Part shown: positions 53,924 to 63,584 of the stretch, in pieces | Position numbering within the stretch: the first letter of the stretch is position 1 | Layout: each line of letters starts with the position of its first letter | NCBI RefSeq assembly: GCF_002258315.1 | Contig: NZ_NOYD01000012.1 | Location: 62,001-126,000 of the forward strand | Source of the DNA: Rhodococcus sp. 06-462-5 | GTDB lineage: Bacteria; Actinomycetota; Actinomycetes; Mycobacteriales; Mycobacteriaceae | Length of the DNA: 64,000 nucleotides | Reading direction: 5' to 3' | Made by a program: the position numbers and the translations under genes | The notes under the pieces: generated by a model | The model's input: only the letters and a program-made list of their open reading frames with translations | Told to the model about the DNA's origin: nothing | Databases searched by the model: none

Positions 53924-54691
53924 GTGCGAGTAGCTCTCATTGCCGATATTCACGGCAACATCGCGGCGCTCGACGCCGTTCTCGACGACATCGAACGGCA
54001 AGGTGTCGACTCGGTGGTCAATCTCGGCGATCTGCTCTCCGGCGGCCTGCATCCGCGTCGAACTGCGGACCGGCTGATGGCGCTGGGTTTTCCCACTATC
54101 GCGGGCAATCACGACCGCTATCTGCTCGAGCAGGCTCCCGAGGCCATGGGTAGTTGGGATCGGCACGCCCATGATCGACTCGACGACGAGCATCGACAGT
54201 GGCTGGGCTCGCTGCCGTTCTCACTCGAGCTGGATCCCGGAATCCTGGCAGTGCACGGTACGCCGACCGACGATCAGCAGTATTTTCTGCACTCGGTGGA
54301 CCTCGACGGCTCTCGCGAGGCCACCGATGCCGAGATTCTCGACCGGGCAGCGGGTTTCACCGACAGGGCTGTCATCGCCTGCGGGCACACCCACTTGCAG
54401 CGACAGTGGACTCTCCCCAGCGGCACACTCGTGGTCAATCCGGGAAGCGTCGGCGCGCCCGCGTACGACGACGATCAGCCCTACCCGCACGTCATGGAAT
54501 CCGGGTCGCCGCATGCGCGCTACGCGATACTCGACGATCACGGCACAGGTAGCTGGACGGTCTCGTTCGAGATGGTCGAGTACGACCACGTCGGCGCTGC
54601 CAACGATGCCCGCGCACACGGTATGAGCGCCATCGCCAACGCTCTTCTCACCGGATTTGTCGGCCCTGCGCCACAAGAGCAGTCACACTGA
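53924..54691 (+). CDS. metallophosphoesterase (YfcE-like)
   Basis: 255 residues. VALIADIHGNIAALDAVLDDI, VVNLGDLLSGG, TIAGNHDRYLL, AVHGTP and IACGHTHLQRQW contain the five metallophosphoesterase motifs with dinuclear metal ligands; the pattern is that of YfcE/MJ0936 phosphodiesterases. Start GTG 53924 (VRVALIADIHG); GTG 53918 is an alternative. About 160 bases upstream, no gene is seen. It is 4 bases from the winged-helix gene that follows. Confidence 0.88.
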   Translation: MRVALIADIHGNIAALDAVLDDIERQGVDSVVNLGDLLSGGLHPRRTADRLMALGFPTIAGNHDRYLLEQAPEAMGSWDRHAHDRLDDEHRQWLGSLPFSLELDPGILAVHGTPTDDQQYFLHSVDLDGSREATDAEILDRAAGFTDRAVIACGHTHLQRQWTLPSGTLVVNPGSVGAPAYDDDQPYPHVMESGSPHARYAILDDHGTGSWTVSFEMVEYDHVGAANDARAHGMSAIANALLTGFVGPAPQEQSH

Positions 54692-54695
54692 GCGC

Positions 54696-55868
54696 GTGAA
54701 GATCACCGACGCTCAGCGCCGACACCGGCTCGTCGCGCAGCACTTCGCCCGTGCCTCGACCACCGAAGCTGTGGTGTCGTCACTCCTCGCGTTGCATGCG
54801 ACCGATCCGGCGACGGTGTATCTGTCGGTGCTGGCCCGCGCTCGAACACTGGGACTCTCGGATGTTCGCGACGCGATGTACGAGCGCCGGAGTCTGGTGC
54901 GGTTGATGGCGATGCGGCGCACGATGTTCGTCGTCGCACACGACGACGTTCCGATGATTCACGCTGCGGCGAGCCTCGGGGTTGCGCGCACCATGCGAGC
55001 ACGCCTGATCAAGCAAGTCTCCACGTTGCCCACCGAACCGGTAATCGCCGATGTCGAATCATGGCTCGCTGCAACCGAAGCCGAGACCGAATCTGCGTTG
55101 CGGTCGATGGGGACCGCGACCGGAGCCGAGCTGTCCGCCGCCGTCCCCGGCCTCAAGACCGCGCTGCTGCCGACCACCGACAAGGTGTACGACGTCAAGC
55201 GGTACGTCACCTCGGAGGTACTGGTGATGATGGCCGCCGAGGGAAGGCTGGTGCGCGTCGAACCGCGGGGCGCGTGGACATCTCGACGGCACGCGTGGGC
55301 ACCGATCGATCACTGGTGGCCGGACGGGATTCCCGATCTCGACGAGACAGATGCACGTGCCGACCTTGCCCGACGCTGGCTCGAGGTGTTCGGACCTGCG
55401 ACCCTCGACGACCTGCAGTGGTGGACGGGCTGGAACAAGACGCAGACTCGGGGAGCAGTCTCGGGCCTGGACACCGTGGCGGTCGAACTGACCGAGGGCG
55501 ATGGAATCATGTTGCCCGGCACTACCTTCGAAAAGCCCTCTCGCACAGGCATTATGTTGCTGCCTGCACTCGATCCCACCCCGATGGGATGGAAACACCG
55601 CGCCTGGTACCTGGGCGAGCACAAGGCCCCGCTGTTCGATACCTTCGGAAACATCGGCCCGACCATCTGGTCCGGGGGCCGCATAGTCGGCGGTTGGGCG
55701 GTCACCGGTTCCGGAGAAGTGGTGACCGAATTCCTGGAGGACGTCGGATCTCCGGTGTCGAAAGCCGTTGCAGCCGAGGCAGAAAGAATAACTATCCTGC
55801 TCGACGGCACCCCTGTGGTCCCGTCCTTCCCGACGCCGCTGGAGAAGAAGTTGCGGGGAAAGAAGTAG
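54696..55868 (+). CDS. winged-helix DNA-binding domain protein (HTH_42/AlkZ-like)
   Basis: 390 residues. N-terminal AQRRHRLVAQHFARASTTEAVVSSLLALHATDPATVYLSVLARAR and RRTMFVVAHDDVPM belong to the HTH_42 (DUF1006, YcaQ/AlkZ) fold; GAWTSRRHAWAPIDHWWPD and VFGPATLDDLQWWTGWNKTQTRGAV follow. Relatives YcaQ and AlkZ remove crosslinked or modified bases. I could not find the AlkZ QxQ catalytic motif, so DNA binding is better supported than glycosylase activity. Start GTG 54696. Confidence 0.83.
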   Translation: MKITDAQRRHRLVAQHFARASTTEAVVSSLLALHATDPATVYLSVLARARTLGLSDVRDAMYERRSLVRLMAMRRTMFVVAHDDVPMIHAAASLGVARTMRARLIKQVSTLPTEPVIADVESWLAATEAETESALRSMGTATGAELSAAVPGLKTALLPTTDKVYDVKRYVTSEVLVMMAAEGRLVRVEPRGAWTSRRHAWAPIDHWWPDGIPDLDETDARADLARRWLEVFGPATLDDLQWWTGWNKTQTRGAVSGLDTVAVELTEGDGIMLPGTTFEKPSRTGIMLLPALDPTPMGWKHRAWYLGEHKAPLFDTFGNIGPTIWSGGRIVGGWAVTGSGEVVTEFLEDVGSPVSKAVAAEAERITILLDGTPVVPSFPTPLEKKLRGKK

Positions 55869-55934
55869 CCGAAATCTGCCTGGGCAGCGGGGCACGCGAC
55901 CGAACGGTGCCCGAATTCGCGGTAGGGTCGGACC

Positions 55935-56834
55935 GTGCCGATCAGTCTCGTTTCCATCGTCCTCCCCGTGTACAACGGGTTGCCCGATCTGGATGAGCAG
56001 CTCGAGGCCGTCGCCGCACAGGACTACACGGGCGACGTCGAGCTGATAGTCAGCGACAACGGCTCGACCGACGGCCTGCGCGCACACCTCGAAAATCTCT
56101 CTCTGCCCATGACGATCCGCATGGTCGACGCCTCCGCCAAGCGTGGAGTCTCGTACGCCAGAAACGTCGGAGTGAAAGCTGCGCGCGGTGACGTACTCGC
56201 CTTCATCGACCATGACGACGTCGCTCACACGAATTGGCTGACGGCACTGGTGCGCGCACTCGACAGCTTCGACGCTGTGGGCGGCGCACTCGAAGTCGAA
56301 TCCCTCAATTCGCCGGAGGTGGCGGCGTGGCGAGCTGTTCCGCCGCCCGGCGCCCTGTTCCGCTCCGCCTACCTGCCGTACGCACCGGGTAGCAATTTCG
56401 CCATGTGGCGGAGAGTATTCGAGAAGGTCGGAGACTTCGACGAAGACTTCATCGGTGGCGCCGAGGACGTCGATTACTCGTGGAGAATTCAGCAGGCGGG
56501 ATCGACACTCGGACATGCCGCGGATGCAGTGGTTGCCTACCGCGTCAGAACGACGGTCCGTCGATCGTTCGAGCAAGGTCGGGCGTACGGCCGGACGTCG
56601 TACCAACTGTCGACGAAGCACCGCGCATCGGGCTGCCCACACCCCTCGTCCGTCGTCAAGATCCCCGTACATGCAGTGTCGATCCTTTATCTTGCGACAG
56701 TTCGTAATCCGTGGCTGCCGAAGATACTGAGACCGATGCCGAGTGGTTTGTGGGCTCACTACATCGGGATTCACTACGGCGCACTGCGGATTCGAGTGAC
56801 GACGCTCGGCCGACGACAGAGACCGAGCGTGTGA
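55935..56834 (+). CDS. family 2 glycosyltransferase
   Basis: 299 residues. GT-A fold: SIVLPVYNGLPDLDEQLEAVAAQ, VSDNGSTDG, RGDVLAFIDHDDVAHTNW (the DHD metal-binding segment) and EDVDYSWRIQQAGSTLGHAADAVVAYRVR. Adds a sugar to an envelope or extracellular glycan. GTG 55935, 6 bases after TAGGGT with no Shine-Dalgarno. Its stop overlaps the next gene by one base (TGATG). Confidence 0.9.
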   Translation: MPISLVSIVLPVYNGLPDLDEQLEAVAAQDYTGDVELIVSDNGSTDGLRAHLENLSLPMTIRMVDASAKRGVSYARNVGVKAARGDVLAFIDHDDVAHTNWLTALVRALDSFDAVGGALEVESLNSPEVAAWRAVPPPGALFRSAYLPYAPGSNFAMWRRVFEKVGDFDEDFIGGAEDVDYSWRIQQAGSTLGHAADAVVAYRVRTTVRRSFEQGRAYGRTSYQLSTKHRASGCPHPSSVVKIPVHAVSILYLATVRNPWLPKILRPMPSGLWAHYIGIHYGALRIRVTTLGRRQRPSV

Positions 56835-57838
56835 TGACACACGAGACCATCGATGCGCTACGCGAGGAGACTCTCGGCGTCCTGCGGCCTCACGCGGAAC
56901 CGGGAGATCGTGTGGCGCACCTGGACTTTCCGAATCACTACAATGCCGGTGACTCCCTCATCCACGCCGGTGAGGTCGAGTACCTGAAGCGGTTGAACGT
57001 GCACGTCGACTACGTGTCCGATCCGTTCACCCACAACGATGCCCTCCTCGAGGAACGAGTCGGTGACGGGACCCTATTCTTGCAAGGCGGGGGAAATTTC
57101 GGCGACCGCTGGCCGATCGACCAGAAATTTCGTGAAGCAATCGTTGAACGGTTTCCTCGCAACAAGATAGTTTGTCTCCCCCAGAGCATCGACTTTGCCG
57201 ACACCGAAGCCCTTACGAGGACCGCAGCCCTGTACGCGCGGCACCCGGATCTCACCCTCATGCTCCGCGAAAAACGTTCGTACGAACTGGCGCTCGCGCA
57301 TTTCCCGAGCAATCGCGTCGAATACTGTCCGGACATGGCGTTCGGTGCCGAGATCGCGCGCAGCGTCGAAGGCTCTGCAGTGGATGTCGTGAAACTACTG
57401 CGCGCCGACTCGGAGAGCCTCGGTCATGCATCGGTGAACATCGACGCGTCGTCCGTCCAATACGATTGGGGCCTGCACGGAACGGATCTGGCGATCTCGA
57501 CGGCGGTGATGCTGCCGACTCTGATTGCGCAACGTTTCCCCAGAACGAATCGTCTGCTCTACCCCGCCCTTCGACGCTCGTACGAGCAGACGGCGAAGCT
57601 CAACCTTCGTGTGGCCCAACGCATTCTGGATCTCGCACCCGTCGTCCTCACCGATCGACTGCATGCTGCGGTACTGGCGGCAATGATGGGCAAGCGTGTT
57701 GTGGCGATGGACAATGCGAACAGGAAGGTATCCGGTATCTACGACGCCTACCTGCACCGCTTCGACAACGTCCACTTCGCGTCGACCACCGACGAGGCCG
57801 CCGAGTTGGTACGGCAGGCCGTGTCCGACTGTCGGTGA
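56834..57838 (+). CDS. polysaccharide pyruvyl transferase family protein
   Basis: 334 residues. LDFPNHYNAGDSLIHAGEVEYLKRLNV, LFLQGGGNFGDRWPIDQKFREAI and APVVLTDRLHAAVLAAMMGKRVVAMDNANRK match the PS_pyruv_trans domain (CsaB/GumL-like), with DRLHA the active-site region. It probably adds a ketal pyruvate to a sugar of a surface polysaccharide. It is coupled to the preceding glycosyltransferase, so the two form a small polysaccharide unit. Confidence 0.88.
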   Translation: MTHETIDALREETLGVLRPHAEPGDRVAHLDFPNHYNAGDSLIHAGEVEYLKRLNVHVDYVSDPFTHNDALLEERVGDGTLFLQGGGNFGDRWPIDQKFREAIVERFPRNKIVCLPQSIDFADTEALTRTAALYARHPDLTLMLREKRSYELALAHFPSNRVEYCPDMAFGAEIARSVEGSAVDVVKLLRADSESLGHASVNIDASSVQYDWGLHGTDLAISTAVMLPTLIAQRFPRTNRLLYPALRRSYEQTAKLNLRVAQRILDLAPVVLTDRLHAAVLAAMMGKRVVAMDNANRKVSGIYDAYLHRFDNVHFASTTDEAAELVRQAVSDCR

Positions 57839-57866
57839 TGAACGCTGCTCGACCCCGCGCTGAGAT

Positions 57867-58484
57867 TCAGAAGGGGTAGCGCCCCTCGGCCCAGGCGCGG
57901 GCAGCCGGAGGTGTCACCGCATCGACAGGTTCGCCGTCACGGAAGTACTGCGTATGCAGAATCCGGCCCGTGTCGACGGCTTCCTGCCACGCCTGAGTGG
58001 GACCTTCGCCGAACCAGAGCCACGGGGTGATGTCGTCCATGATCACGATCGAGTCCGCGGTGGCGAGTGGACGCAGGTCGTCGAGGTCTGCGCGAGCACC
58101 TTCCACCGAATGGTCGCCGTCGATGAAGATGACGTCGAACCGTACGTCCGGATGTTCCTTCGCGTAGGCCGCGATGGTGGTGTGCGAGTCGCCCGGGATC
58201 AGAGTGTGGCGGCCCGGAAAGTGTTCGTCGATATGGGCTTTCGCGGCGTCGCTGTAGGCATAGGCGGCCAGGTCGAAGGACACGACGGTCGTATCGGGCG
58301 ATGCGTCGAGGAACGCCCAACTCGAGAAGCCGGCATTGAACCCGACCTCACAGATCAGCTTCGTACTCTCCCGTGCCGCAAGCGAAGACAAGTATGCCTG
58401 CTCCGCCTCATCGGCTCCACGCTCGAAAGGTTCCCCAGCAGTGGCCGTTCGGTGCACCAAGGCTTCGAGTTCCTGCAGACCCAT
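57867..58484 (-). CDS. class I SAM-dependent methyltransferase
   Basis: 205 residues, Methyltransf_24 type. SAM-binding ICEVGFNAGFSSWAFLD, FDVIFIDGDHSVEGARADLDDLRPL and SIVIMDDITPWLWFGEGPTQAW. Methylates a small molecule or glycan; convergent with the pyruvyltransferase, so it may act in the same glycan pathway, but this is inference. Start ATG 58484. Confidence 0.87.
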   Translation of the reverse strand: MGLQELEALVHRTATAGEPFERGADEAEQAYLSSLAARESTKLICEVGFNAGFSSWAFLDASPDTTVVSFDLAAYAYSDAAKAHIDEHFPGRHTLIPGDSHTTIAAYAKEHPDVRFDVIFIDGDHSVEGARADLDDLRPLATADSIVIMDDITPWLWFGEGPTQAWQEAVDTGRILHTQYFRDGEPVDAVTPPAARAWAEGRYPF

Positions 58485-58622
58485 TCACGTTCTCCTATCG
58501 TCCGATTCGAAGCGTAGTCAACATCGAATCCCCGGGCTGACAACGGCTGACTCCTACCCGCAGCCGATGCCTGTACCGTTCGCACAGATAGACCTTCCAC
58601 ACCTCGAACGGGGAACGATTCG

Positions 58623-59252
58623 ATGACCGTAGATCTCACCAAAGGTGATGACCGCACCGCCGGACCGGTCAACCCGTACGCCGTGATCTCACTGGTGGCA
58701 GCTCTCCTGGGGCTGTTCCCCGTCGCGATAGTGTTCGGGATCCTGGCGTTCTGGCGACCTGCCGGTAGAGGAATTGCCATCGCTGGCCTAGCAATCGGAG
58801 TGGTCGAATTGCTCGTTGTCGCGACGCTTCTTTACGGCTTCGGATCTCTCACACCGAGCGATTCGGCATCCAGCGAAACGTTGACACCTTATTCACTACC
58901 CGCAACCGCGATCTTCACTGTTCCTTCCACCACGACGCCGCTACCTCCGGCTGAGACCACCGCCGACTCGACCGAGGTCCCCATCGTCTCGCAGCCCGAG
59001 GTGAACGGTCCATGCGATCCGAGCACCGACAATCACGACACTTCCGCCGATGGCACGTTCCTCAAGTGCACCTATGCAGGGTCGACCAGCGCGCGGTGGG
59101 TGCAGTCCGCGCCGATAATCGACAACAACGCGGAGGCAGGATCGGCATGCGATCCGATCGTCAGAGGCATCGCGGTGTCGCCGGAAGGATTCGACATGTT
59201 CTGCGTCTCCGACGGCGCAGAAGGCGGCGGCTACTGGTCACCTGGGCCTTAG
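58623..59252 (+). CDS. DUF4190-like membrane protein with extracellular Cys-rich tail
   Basis: 209 residues. Two membrane helices (YAVISLVAALLGLFPVAIVFGIL and GIAIAGLAIGVVELLVVATLLYGF) resemble DUF4190. A Thr/Pro-rich linker (FTVPSTTTPLPPAETT) and a C-terminal outside domain with four Cys (NGPCDP, LKCTY, SACDP, MFCVS) follow. ATG 58623 with GGGGAA upstream. Function unknown; surface or stress-related. Confidence 0.75.
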   Translation: MTVDLTKGDDRTAGPVNPYAVISLVAALLGLFPVAIVFGILAFWRPAGRGIAIAGLAIGVVELLVVATLLYGFGSLTPSDSASSETLTPYSLPATAIFTVPSTTTPLPPAETTADSTEVPIVSQPEVNGPCDPSTDNHDTSADGTFLKCTYAGSTSARWVQSAPIIDNNAEAGSACDPIVRGIAVSPEGFDMFCVSDGAEGGGYWSPGP

Positions 59253-59274
59253 GCCGTTGACACGCCGAAGACCG

Positions 59275-60354
59275 TTAGACGTTGAAGCGGAACTCCACTA
59301 CATCGCCGTCGGACATGACGTAGTCCTTGCCTTCGATGCGCACCTTGCCCGCGGCCTTGGCCGAGGCCATGGAGCCCGCGGCGATGAGGTCTTCGTAGGA
59401 GACGATTTCGGCCTTGATGAACCCGCGCTCGAAGTCGGTGTGAATGACGCCCGCAGCCTGGGGTGCGGTGTCACCGCGATGAATTGTCCACGCGCGAGCC
59501 TCTTTCGGGCCTGCGGTGAGGTAGGTCTGCAGGCCGAGAGTGTGGAAGCCGGCGCGCGCGAGAGCGTCGAGACCTGGCTCGGTCTGTCCGACAGACTCGA
59601 GCAGTTCCGCTGCCGACTCCTTGTCGAGTTCGAGCAATTCCGACTCGATCTTCGCGTCGAGGAACACCGCATCGGCGGGCGCGACGAGGCGAGCGAGTTC
59701 ACCGATCTTCGCGTCGTCGGTCAGCACCGACTCGTCGGCGTTGAAGACATAGAGGAACGGCTTGGTGGTGAGCAGCTGGAATTCACCGAGCAGCTCGAAG
59801 TCCAGCTTCGCCTTGGCCGAGAACAGCGTCTTGCCGTCGTTCAGCACAGCCTGCGCGGCCAGCGCAGCGTCGAGAGCAGGCTTGCGATCCTTCTTGATCC
59901 GCACCTCTTTCTCGAGGCGCGGGATGGCCTTCTCGAGGGTCTGCAGATCGGCGATCGCGAGTTCGGTTTCGATGACCTCGATATCGGCGGTCGGGTCGAC
60001 GCGACCGTCGACGTGCACCACGTCGTCGTCGGCGAATACACGAACGACCTGGCAGATGGCGTCGGCCTCACGAATGTTGGCGAGGAACTTGTTGCCCAGG
60101 CCTGCGCCCTCGGACGCACCCTTGACGATGCCCGCGATGTCGACGAACGACACCAGCGCAGGCACGAGCTTCTCCGAACCGAACACCTCGGCCAGCTTCT
60201 CGAGCCGAGGATCCGGCAGCGCGACCACTCCGACGTTGGGCTCGATGGTGGCGAACGGATAGTTCGCGGCCAGCACATCGTTGTTGGTCAGTGCATTGAA
60301 GAGGGTGGACTTGCCGACGTTGGGCAGTCCGACGATTCCGAGGGTGAGGCTCAC
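59275..60354 (-). CDS. ychF: redox-regulated ATPase YchF (Obg-like)
   Basis: 359 residues. GIVGLPNVGKSTLFNALTNNDVLAANYPFATIEPN (P-loop, switch), FVDIAGIVKGASEGAGLGNKFL (G3) and the characteristic DAICQVVR; the C-terminal TGS domain has GPKEARAWTIHRGDTAPQAAGVIHTDFERGFIKAEIV and ends GDVVEFRFNV. Binds ATP rather than GTP in the YchF/OLA1 family and associates with ribosomes in stress. 12 bases from the F420-type gene. Confidence 0.96.
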   Translation of the reverse strand: MSLTLGIVGLPNVGKSTLFNALTNNDVLAANYPFATIEPNVGVVALPDPRLEKLAEVFGSEKLVPALVSFVDIAGIVKGASEGAGLGNKFLANIREADAICQVVRVFADDDVVHVDGRVDPTADIEVIETELAIADLQTLEKAIPRLEKEVRIKKDRKPALDAALAAQAVLNDGKTLFSAKAKLDFELLGEFQLLTTKPFLYVFNADESVLTDDAKIGELARLVAPADAVFLDAKIESELLELDKESAAELLESVGQTEPGLDALARAGFHTLGLQTYLTAGPKEARAWTIHRGDTAPQAAGVIHTDFERGFIKAEIVSYEDLIAAGSMASAKAAGKVRIEGKDYVMSDGDVVEFRFNV

Positions 60355-60366
60355 GGTCTATGGAGT

Positions 60367-61161
60367 CTACTTTGACGACACCACCAGCTCGGACAGTGCC
60401 CGGCCAGCGTCGATACTGGAAGCACCGAGGGGTGCAAGAACGACGTGATCCGCTCCCGCCTCGTGGTGCTCCGACACGCGCGGAGCGATCTTCTCGATGC
60501 TCCCCCACACGACCAGGGCGTCGACCAATCGGTCGCTGAGCTGGTCGACGTCGGCCTCGGCGAATCCCATCCGCAGGAAGTTCTGCCGATAGCCGGGGAC
60601 CGTGGCGAGAAAGGTCAGCGGCTGACGGGCGGCAGTACGGGCACGATCCGGATCGGACTCCACGACGACGAACTGATCGACGACCAGCTCGGCCGTCCCC
60701 AGAGAGTGCCGCGCCTGCACCGTCCACTCGGGCGTCACGAGCAGCCCGACCGCGCCGGCAGCGCGGTCCCGAGCCATCTCCAACTTCTTGGGTCCGAGCG
60801 CCGCGAGCAGAATCCGATCCGAGGGCACAGCCAACTCGTCGAGGTAGCGGTGCAGCCCCGCCAATGGACGGGCGGTTTGCGGCCCACCCAGCCCGAGGAC
60901 GAATCGACCCGACTCTGCAAGTTCCTCGAACAGCTTTCCTGTCTGCTCGGGTGAGAACACATCGACAGGCACGATGCCGGGGACGATGGTGGCGGTCTCG
61001 GTGGCACGGACCAGATCGACCAACCTGCCGAGTCGATCGATCTGACCGCCCGGGGGCCACAGAGCTGTGAAGCCGAGAGACTCCAACGTGCGTGCGTCGT
61101 CGAGATACGACGGCGATACGTCGATGGAAATGCCGAGTCTGCCGAGACCGAGTGTGTCCAT
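60367..61161 (-). CDS. LLM class F420-dependent oxidoreductase (TIGR03620-like)
   Basis: 264 residues, luciferase-like monooxygenase fold. LGRLGISIDVSPSYLDDARTLESLGFTALWPPGG, IVPVDVFSPEQTGKLFEELAESGRFVLGLGG, and LAALGPKKLEMARDRAAGAVGLLVTPEWT. Likely uses coenzyme F420, the product of the fbiC pathway, on an unknown substrate; FMN use cannot be excluded. Confidence 0.87.
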   Translation of the reverse strand: MDTLGLGRLGISIDVSPSYLDDARTLESLGFTALWPPGGQIDRLGRLVDLVRATETATIVPGIVPVDVFSPEQTGKLFEELAESGRFVLGLGGPQTARPLAGLHRYLDELAVPSDRILLAALGPKKLEMARDRAAGAVGLLVTPEWTVQARHSLGTAELVVDQFVVVESDPDRARTAARQPLTFLATVPGYRQNFLRMGFAEADVDQLSDRLVDALVVWGSIEKIAPRVSEHHEAGADHVVLAPLGASSIDAGRALSELVVSSK

Positions 61162-61195
61162 GTCCGTGACGCTAGAACCTCGAGTTATGTCGAGG

Positions 61196-62032
61196 TCAAG
61201 TGCTGATCGCCGAATTCGAGTCCCAACTCGCCAAGATCGGCAGTATTTCGGCAGTGCTCGACCCGTTCTCGACCGTGTAGACGATCAGACTCTGATCCGG
61301 CTCGCTGGGCGAGGTCAGAAATTCGATACCGAATTCGAGGGTCCCGGCCGCCGGGTGCTGAATGATCTTTGTTGCGCGCTCGAATTCGCGAACCTCGTGG
61401 TCGCTCCACCATTGCTCGAAAGAAGGCTCTGTGGAACGCAATTCGGCGATCAAGGCGTTGAGCGCGCGGTCCCCCGGTCGACGAGCGAGGTCGCGGCGCA
61501 ACCCGGCGACCGAGGCTGCCGCGAACTGCGACCAGTTGACAATCCGCTCACGGGCGATGGGATTGCTGAACAGGTAGTGAAAGAGCGAGTCTCCGGCCGA
61601 CGACGGCAGACTCAACACCGATCGAACAAGCGCATTGCTGGCCAGGATGGCACCGCTGCGACCGAGCAGAAGCACCGGAACGTGATCGAGGGCCTTCATC
61701 ACCTGGAGCAACCCTGCGTCCGGTTGTTGCACAGCGTTGTCTGTCGATGCAGACGGGGATGCGAGATCGAACAGGTGCGCCGACTCCACCTCGTCGAGCA
61801 TCAATGCCCTGGCGATTGCGCGCAGCACCTCGATCGAGACGTTCGCCTGTCGACCTTGTTCGAGTTTGCTGTAGTAGTCGGGACTCACTCCGGCCATGGC
61901 GGCGAGTTCTTCCCGCCGCAGTCCGGGCACTCGTCGGGCACCGGGGTACGTGCGAAGCCCGGCCTCGATCGGGGTGATGCGGTCGCGTCGATCACGCAGA
62001 AATGCGCTGAGGGCGGACCGGTCGTTGCTCAC
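61196..62032 (-). CDS. XRE-family regulator with MmyB-like ligand domain
   Basis: 278 residues. HTH at about 30-75 (VPGLRREELAAMAGVSPDYYSKLEQGRQANVSIEVLRAIARAL), followed by the MmyB/PAS-like ligand domain (VPVLLLGRSGAILASNALVRSVL). Start GTG 62032 (VSNDRSALSAFLRDRRDRI), 7 bases after TACTGT with no Shine-Dalgarno, so leaderless. It is divergent from an SDR gene 102 bases away, its likely target. Family members often respond to small aldehydes or ketones. Confidence 0.9.
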   Translation of the reverse strand: MSNDRSALSAFLRDRRDRITPIEAGLRTYPGARRVPGLRREELAAMAGVSPDYYSKLEQGRQANVSIEVLRAIARALMLDEVESAHLFDLASPSASTDNAVQQPDAGLLQVMKALDHVPVLLLGRSGAILASNALVRSVLSLPSSAGDSLFHYLFSNPIARERIVNWSQFAAASVAGLRRDLARRPGDRALNALIAELRSTEPSFEQWWSDHEVREFERATKIIQHPAAGTLEFGIEFLTSPSEPDQSLIVYTVENGSSTAEILPILASWDSNSAIST

Positions 62033-62134
62033 GAATCCCACAGTAGCGACACCGGCGGTTGCCAGCCTGGTCATGCGAGACCTAGGCAGAGTGACTCCTG
62101 GTTGGCCGGCTGGACCGCCCGTAGACATGACGTC

Positions 62135-62905
62135 ATGACCTCTTCAGCAGCACAACGACTCATCGGACGGACCGCCGTCATCACCGGATCCACCAGCGGA
62201 ATCGGTGCCGCCATCGCGCTCACCCTTGCCGCCGAGGGGGCATCGGTGGTCGTCAGCGGCCGCGACGCCGAGCGCGGCAAGGCCCTGGCACACCGCATCA
62301 CAGAAGCATCCGGCACTGCGACCTTCGTCGACGTCGATCTCTCGGGCAGCTATCAGGAGCTTCGCGAATTCGCCACCCGCGCCACCGACGCTCTCGGGGG
62401 CCGCGTCGACATTCTCGTCAACAACGCCGGCATCTATCCCGCCACCGCAACCGCAGATCTCGCCGACGAGCAACTCGACGCCATGCTTGCCGTCAACGTC
62501 AGAGCTCCGCACGTACTCGTCGGTGAACTGGCACCGGCCATGGCCGAGCGCGGCAGTGGTGTCATCGTGAACATCGGATCGTGGATGGCCACGTTGGGGA
62601 GCCCGTTCGCCGCGATGTACTCGGCAACCAAGGCCGCCGACGAACAACTCACTCGCAGTTGGGCTGCCGAGTTCGGTCCGCGCGGTGTGCGGGTCAACGC
62701 CCTCGCACCCGGCGCGACGCTCACGCCGGGCAACGAGGATGCGCGAGAGGTGTTGGACGCCATGACGGCCGGAACTCCCGCGGGCACAGTGCTCGAGCCG
62801 CAGGACATCGCGAACGGTGTGCTGTTTCTCGTCTCCGACGACGCCGCGATGGTGCACGGCACGACGCTCTACGTCGACGGCGGCATTTCGGTCACCCGCG
62901 GATGA
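62135..62905 (+). CDS. short-chain dehydrogenase/reductase
   Basis: 256 residues, classical SDR. TGSTSGIG near residue 18, NNAGIYPATAT, active Ser in IVNIGSWMATLGSP and YSATKAA, ending DGGISVTRG. Likely a NAD(P)-dependent alcohol dehydrogenase. ATG 62135 lies within the palindrome CATGACGTCATG and 7 bases after TAGACA, so probably leaderless. Divergent from the XRE regulator, which probably controls it. Confidence 0.9.
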   Translation: MTSSAAQRLIGRTAVITGSTSGIGAAIALTLAAEGASVVVSGRDAERGKALAHRITEASGTATFVDVDLSGSYQELREFATRATDALGGRVDILVNNAGIYPATATADLADEQLDAMLAVNVRAPHVLVGELAPAMAERGSGVIVNIGSWMATLGSPFAAMYSATKAADEQLTRSWAAEFGPRGVRVNALAPGATLTPGNEDAREVLDAMTAGTPAGTVLEPQDIANGVLFLVSDDAAMVHGTTLYVDGGISVTRG

Positions 62906-62924
62906 ACACGCGCACCGCGGACCG

Positions 62925-63554
62925 CTACTGGGAGGCGGTCTTCAGCGTCGAGGTCGCCTCGGCCAACCGAGTGACGGCGTCCCAATCCTCCTGTGCGACG
63001 GCCGAAGCCGGAGTGAGCCACGATCCCCCGACGCATCCGACGTTCGGCAACGTCAGGTAGGTCGATGCATTTGCGGTGGAGATTCCACCCGTCGGGCAGA
63101 AGCGTGCGGCCGGGATCGGCGAATGGATGGACTTGAGGAAATTCGCGCCACCCGACGCCTCGGCGGGGAAGAACTTGAGCTCGGTGTAGCCGACCTCGAG
63201 GAGGGTGAGCACCTCGGACACCGTTGCGGCACCGGGCAAGTGGGGCAGCCCGCTGTCTCGCATCGCCTTGGTCAGTGACGGGGTGCAGCCCGGCGAGACC
63301 AGGAACTGTGCGCCCGCGTCGGCGGCCTGCTTGGCCTGGCCGGGAGTGATGATCGTGCCGGCGCCGACGAGGATATCGGGAACCTCGGCGGCGATGCGCT
63401 CGATGGCGTCGAGCGCCACCGGAGTACGCAAGGTCAGCTCGATAACCGGAACTCCGCCCGCCACCAGGGCGCGAGCAATCGGAACGGCGTGCTCGAGATC
63501 GTCGATGACGACGACGGGAATGACGGGTACGCGGTCGAGCAGGGATGCAGTCAC
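62925..63554 (-). CDS. eda: KDPG aldolase (2-dehydro-3-deoxyphosphogluconate aldolase)
   Basis: 209 residues. Class I aldolase of the Entner-Doudoroff pathway that splits KDPG to pyruvate and glyceraldehyde-3-phosphate. [11 protein letters not shown] contains the catalytic Glu and [19 protein letters not shown] the Schiff-base Lys; [28 protein letters not shown] follows. ATG 63554, 30 bases after the edd stop on the same strand, so the two are an operon. Confidence 0.95.
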   Translation of the reverse strand: MTASLLDRVPVIPVVVIDDLEHAVPIARALVAGGVPVIELTLRTPVALDAIERIAAEVPDILVGAGTIITPGQAKQAADAGAQFLVSPGCTPSLTKAMRDSGLPHLPGAATVSEVLTLLEVGYTELKFFPAEASGGANFLKSIHSPIPAARFCPTGGISTANASTYLTLPNVGCVGGSWLTPASAVAQEDWDAVTRLAEATSTLKTASQ

Positions 63555-63584
63555 GTTCTTACCTTCTTCTGGAGTTACAGGGAC

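Noticed and set aside
62126-62137. Palindrome CATGACGTCATG at the SDR start
   Set aside because: It overlaps the start codon and could arise from the ATG pair; no evidence of binding.
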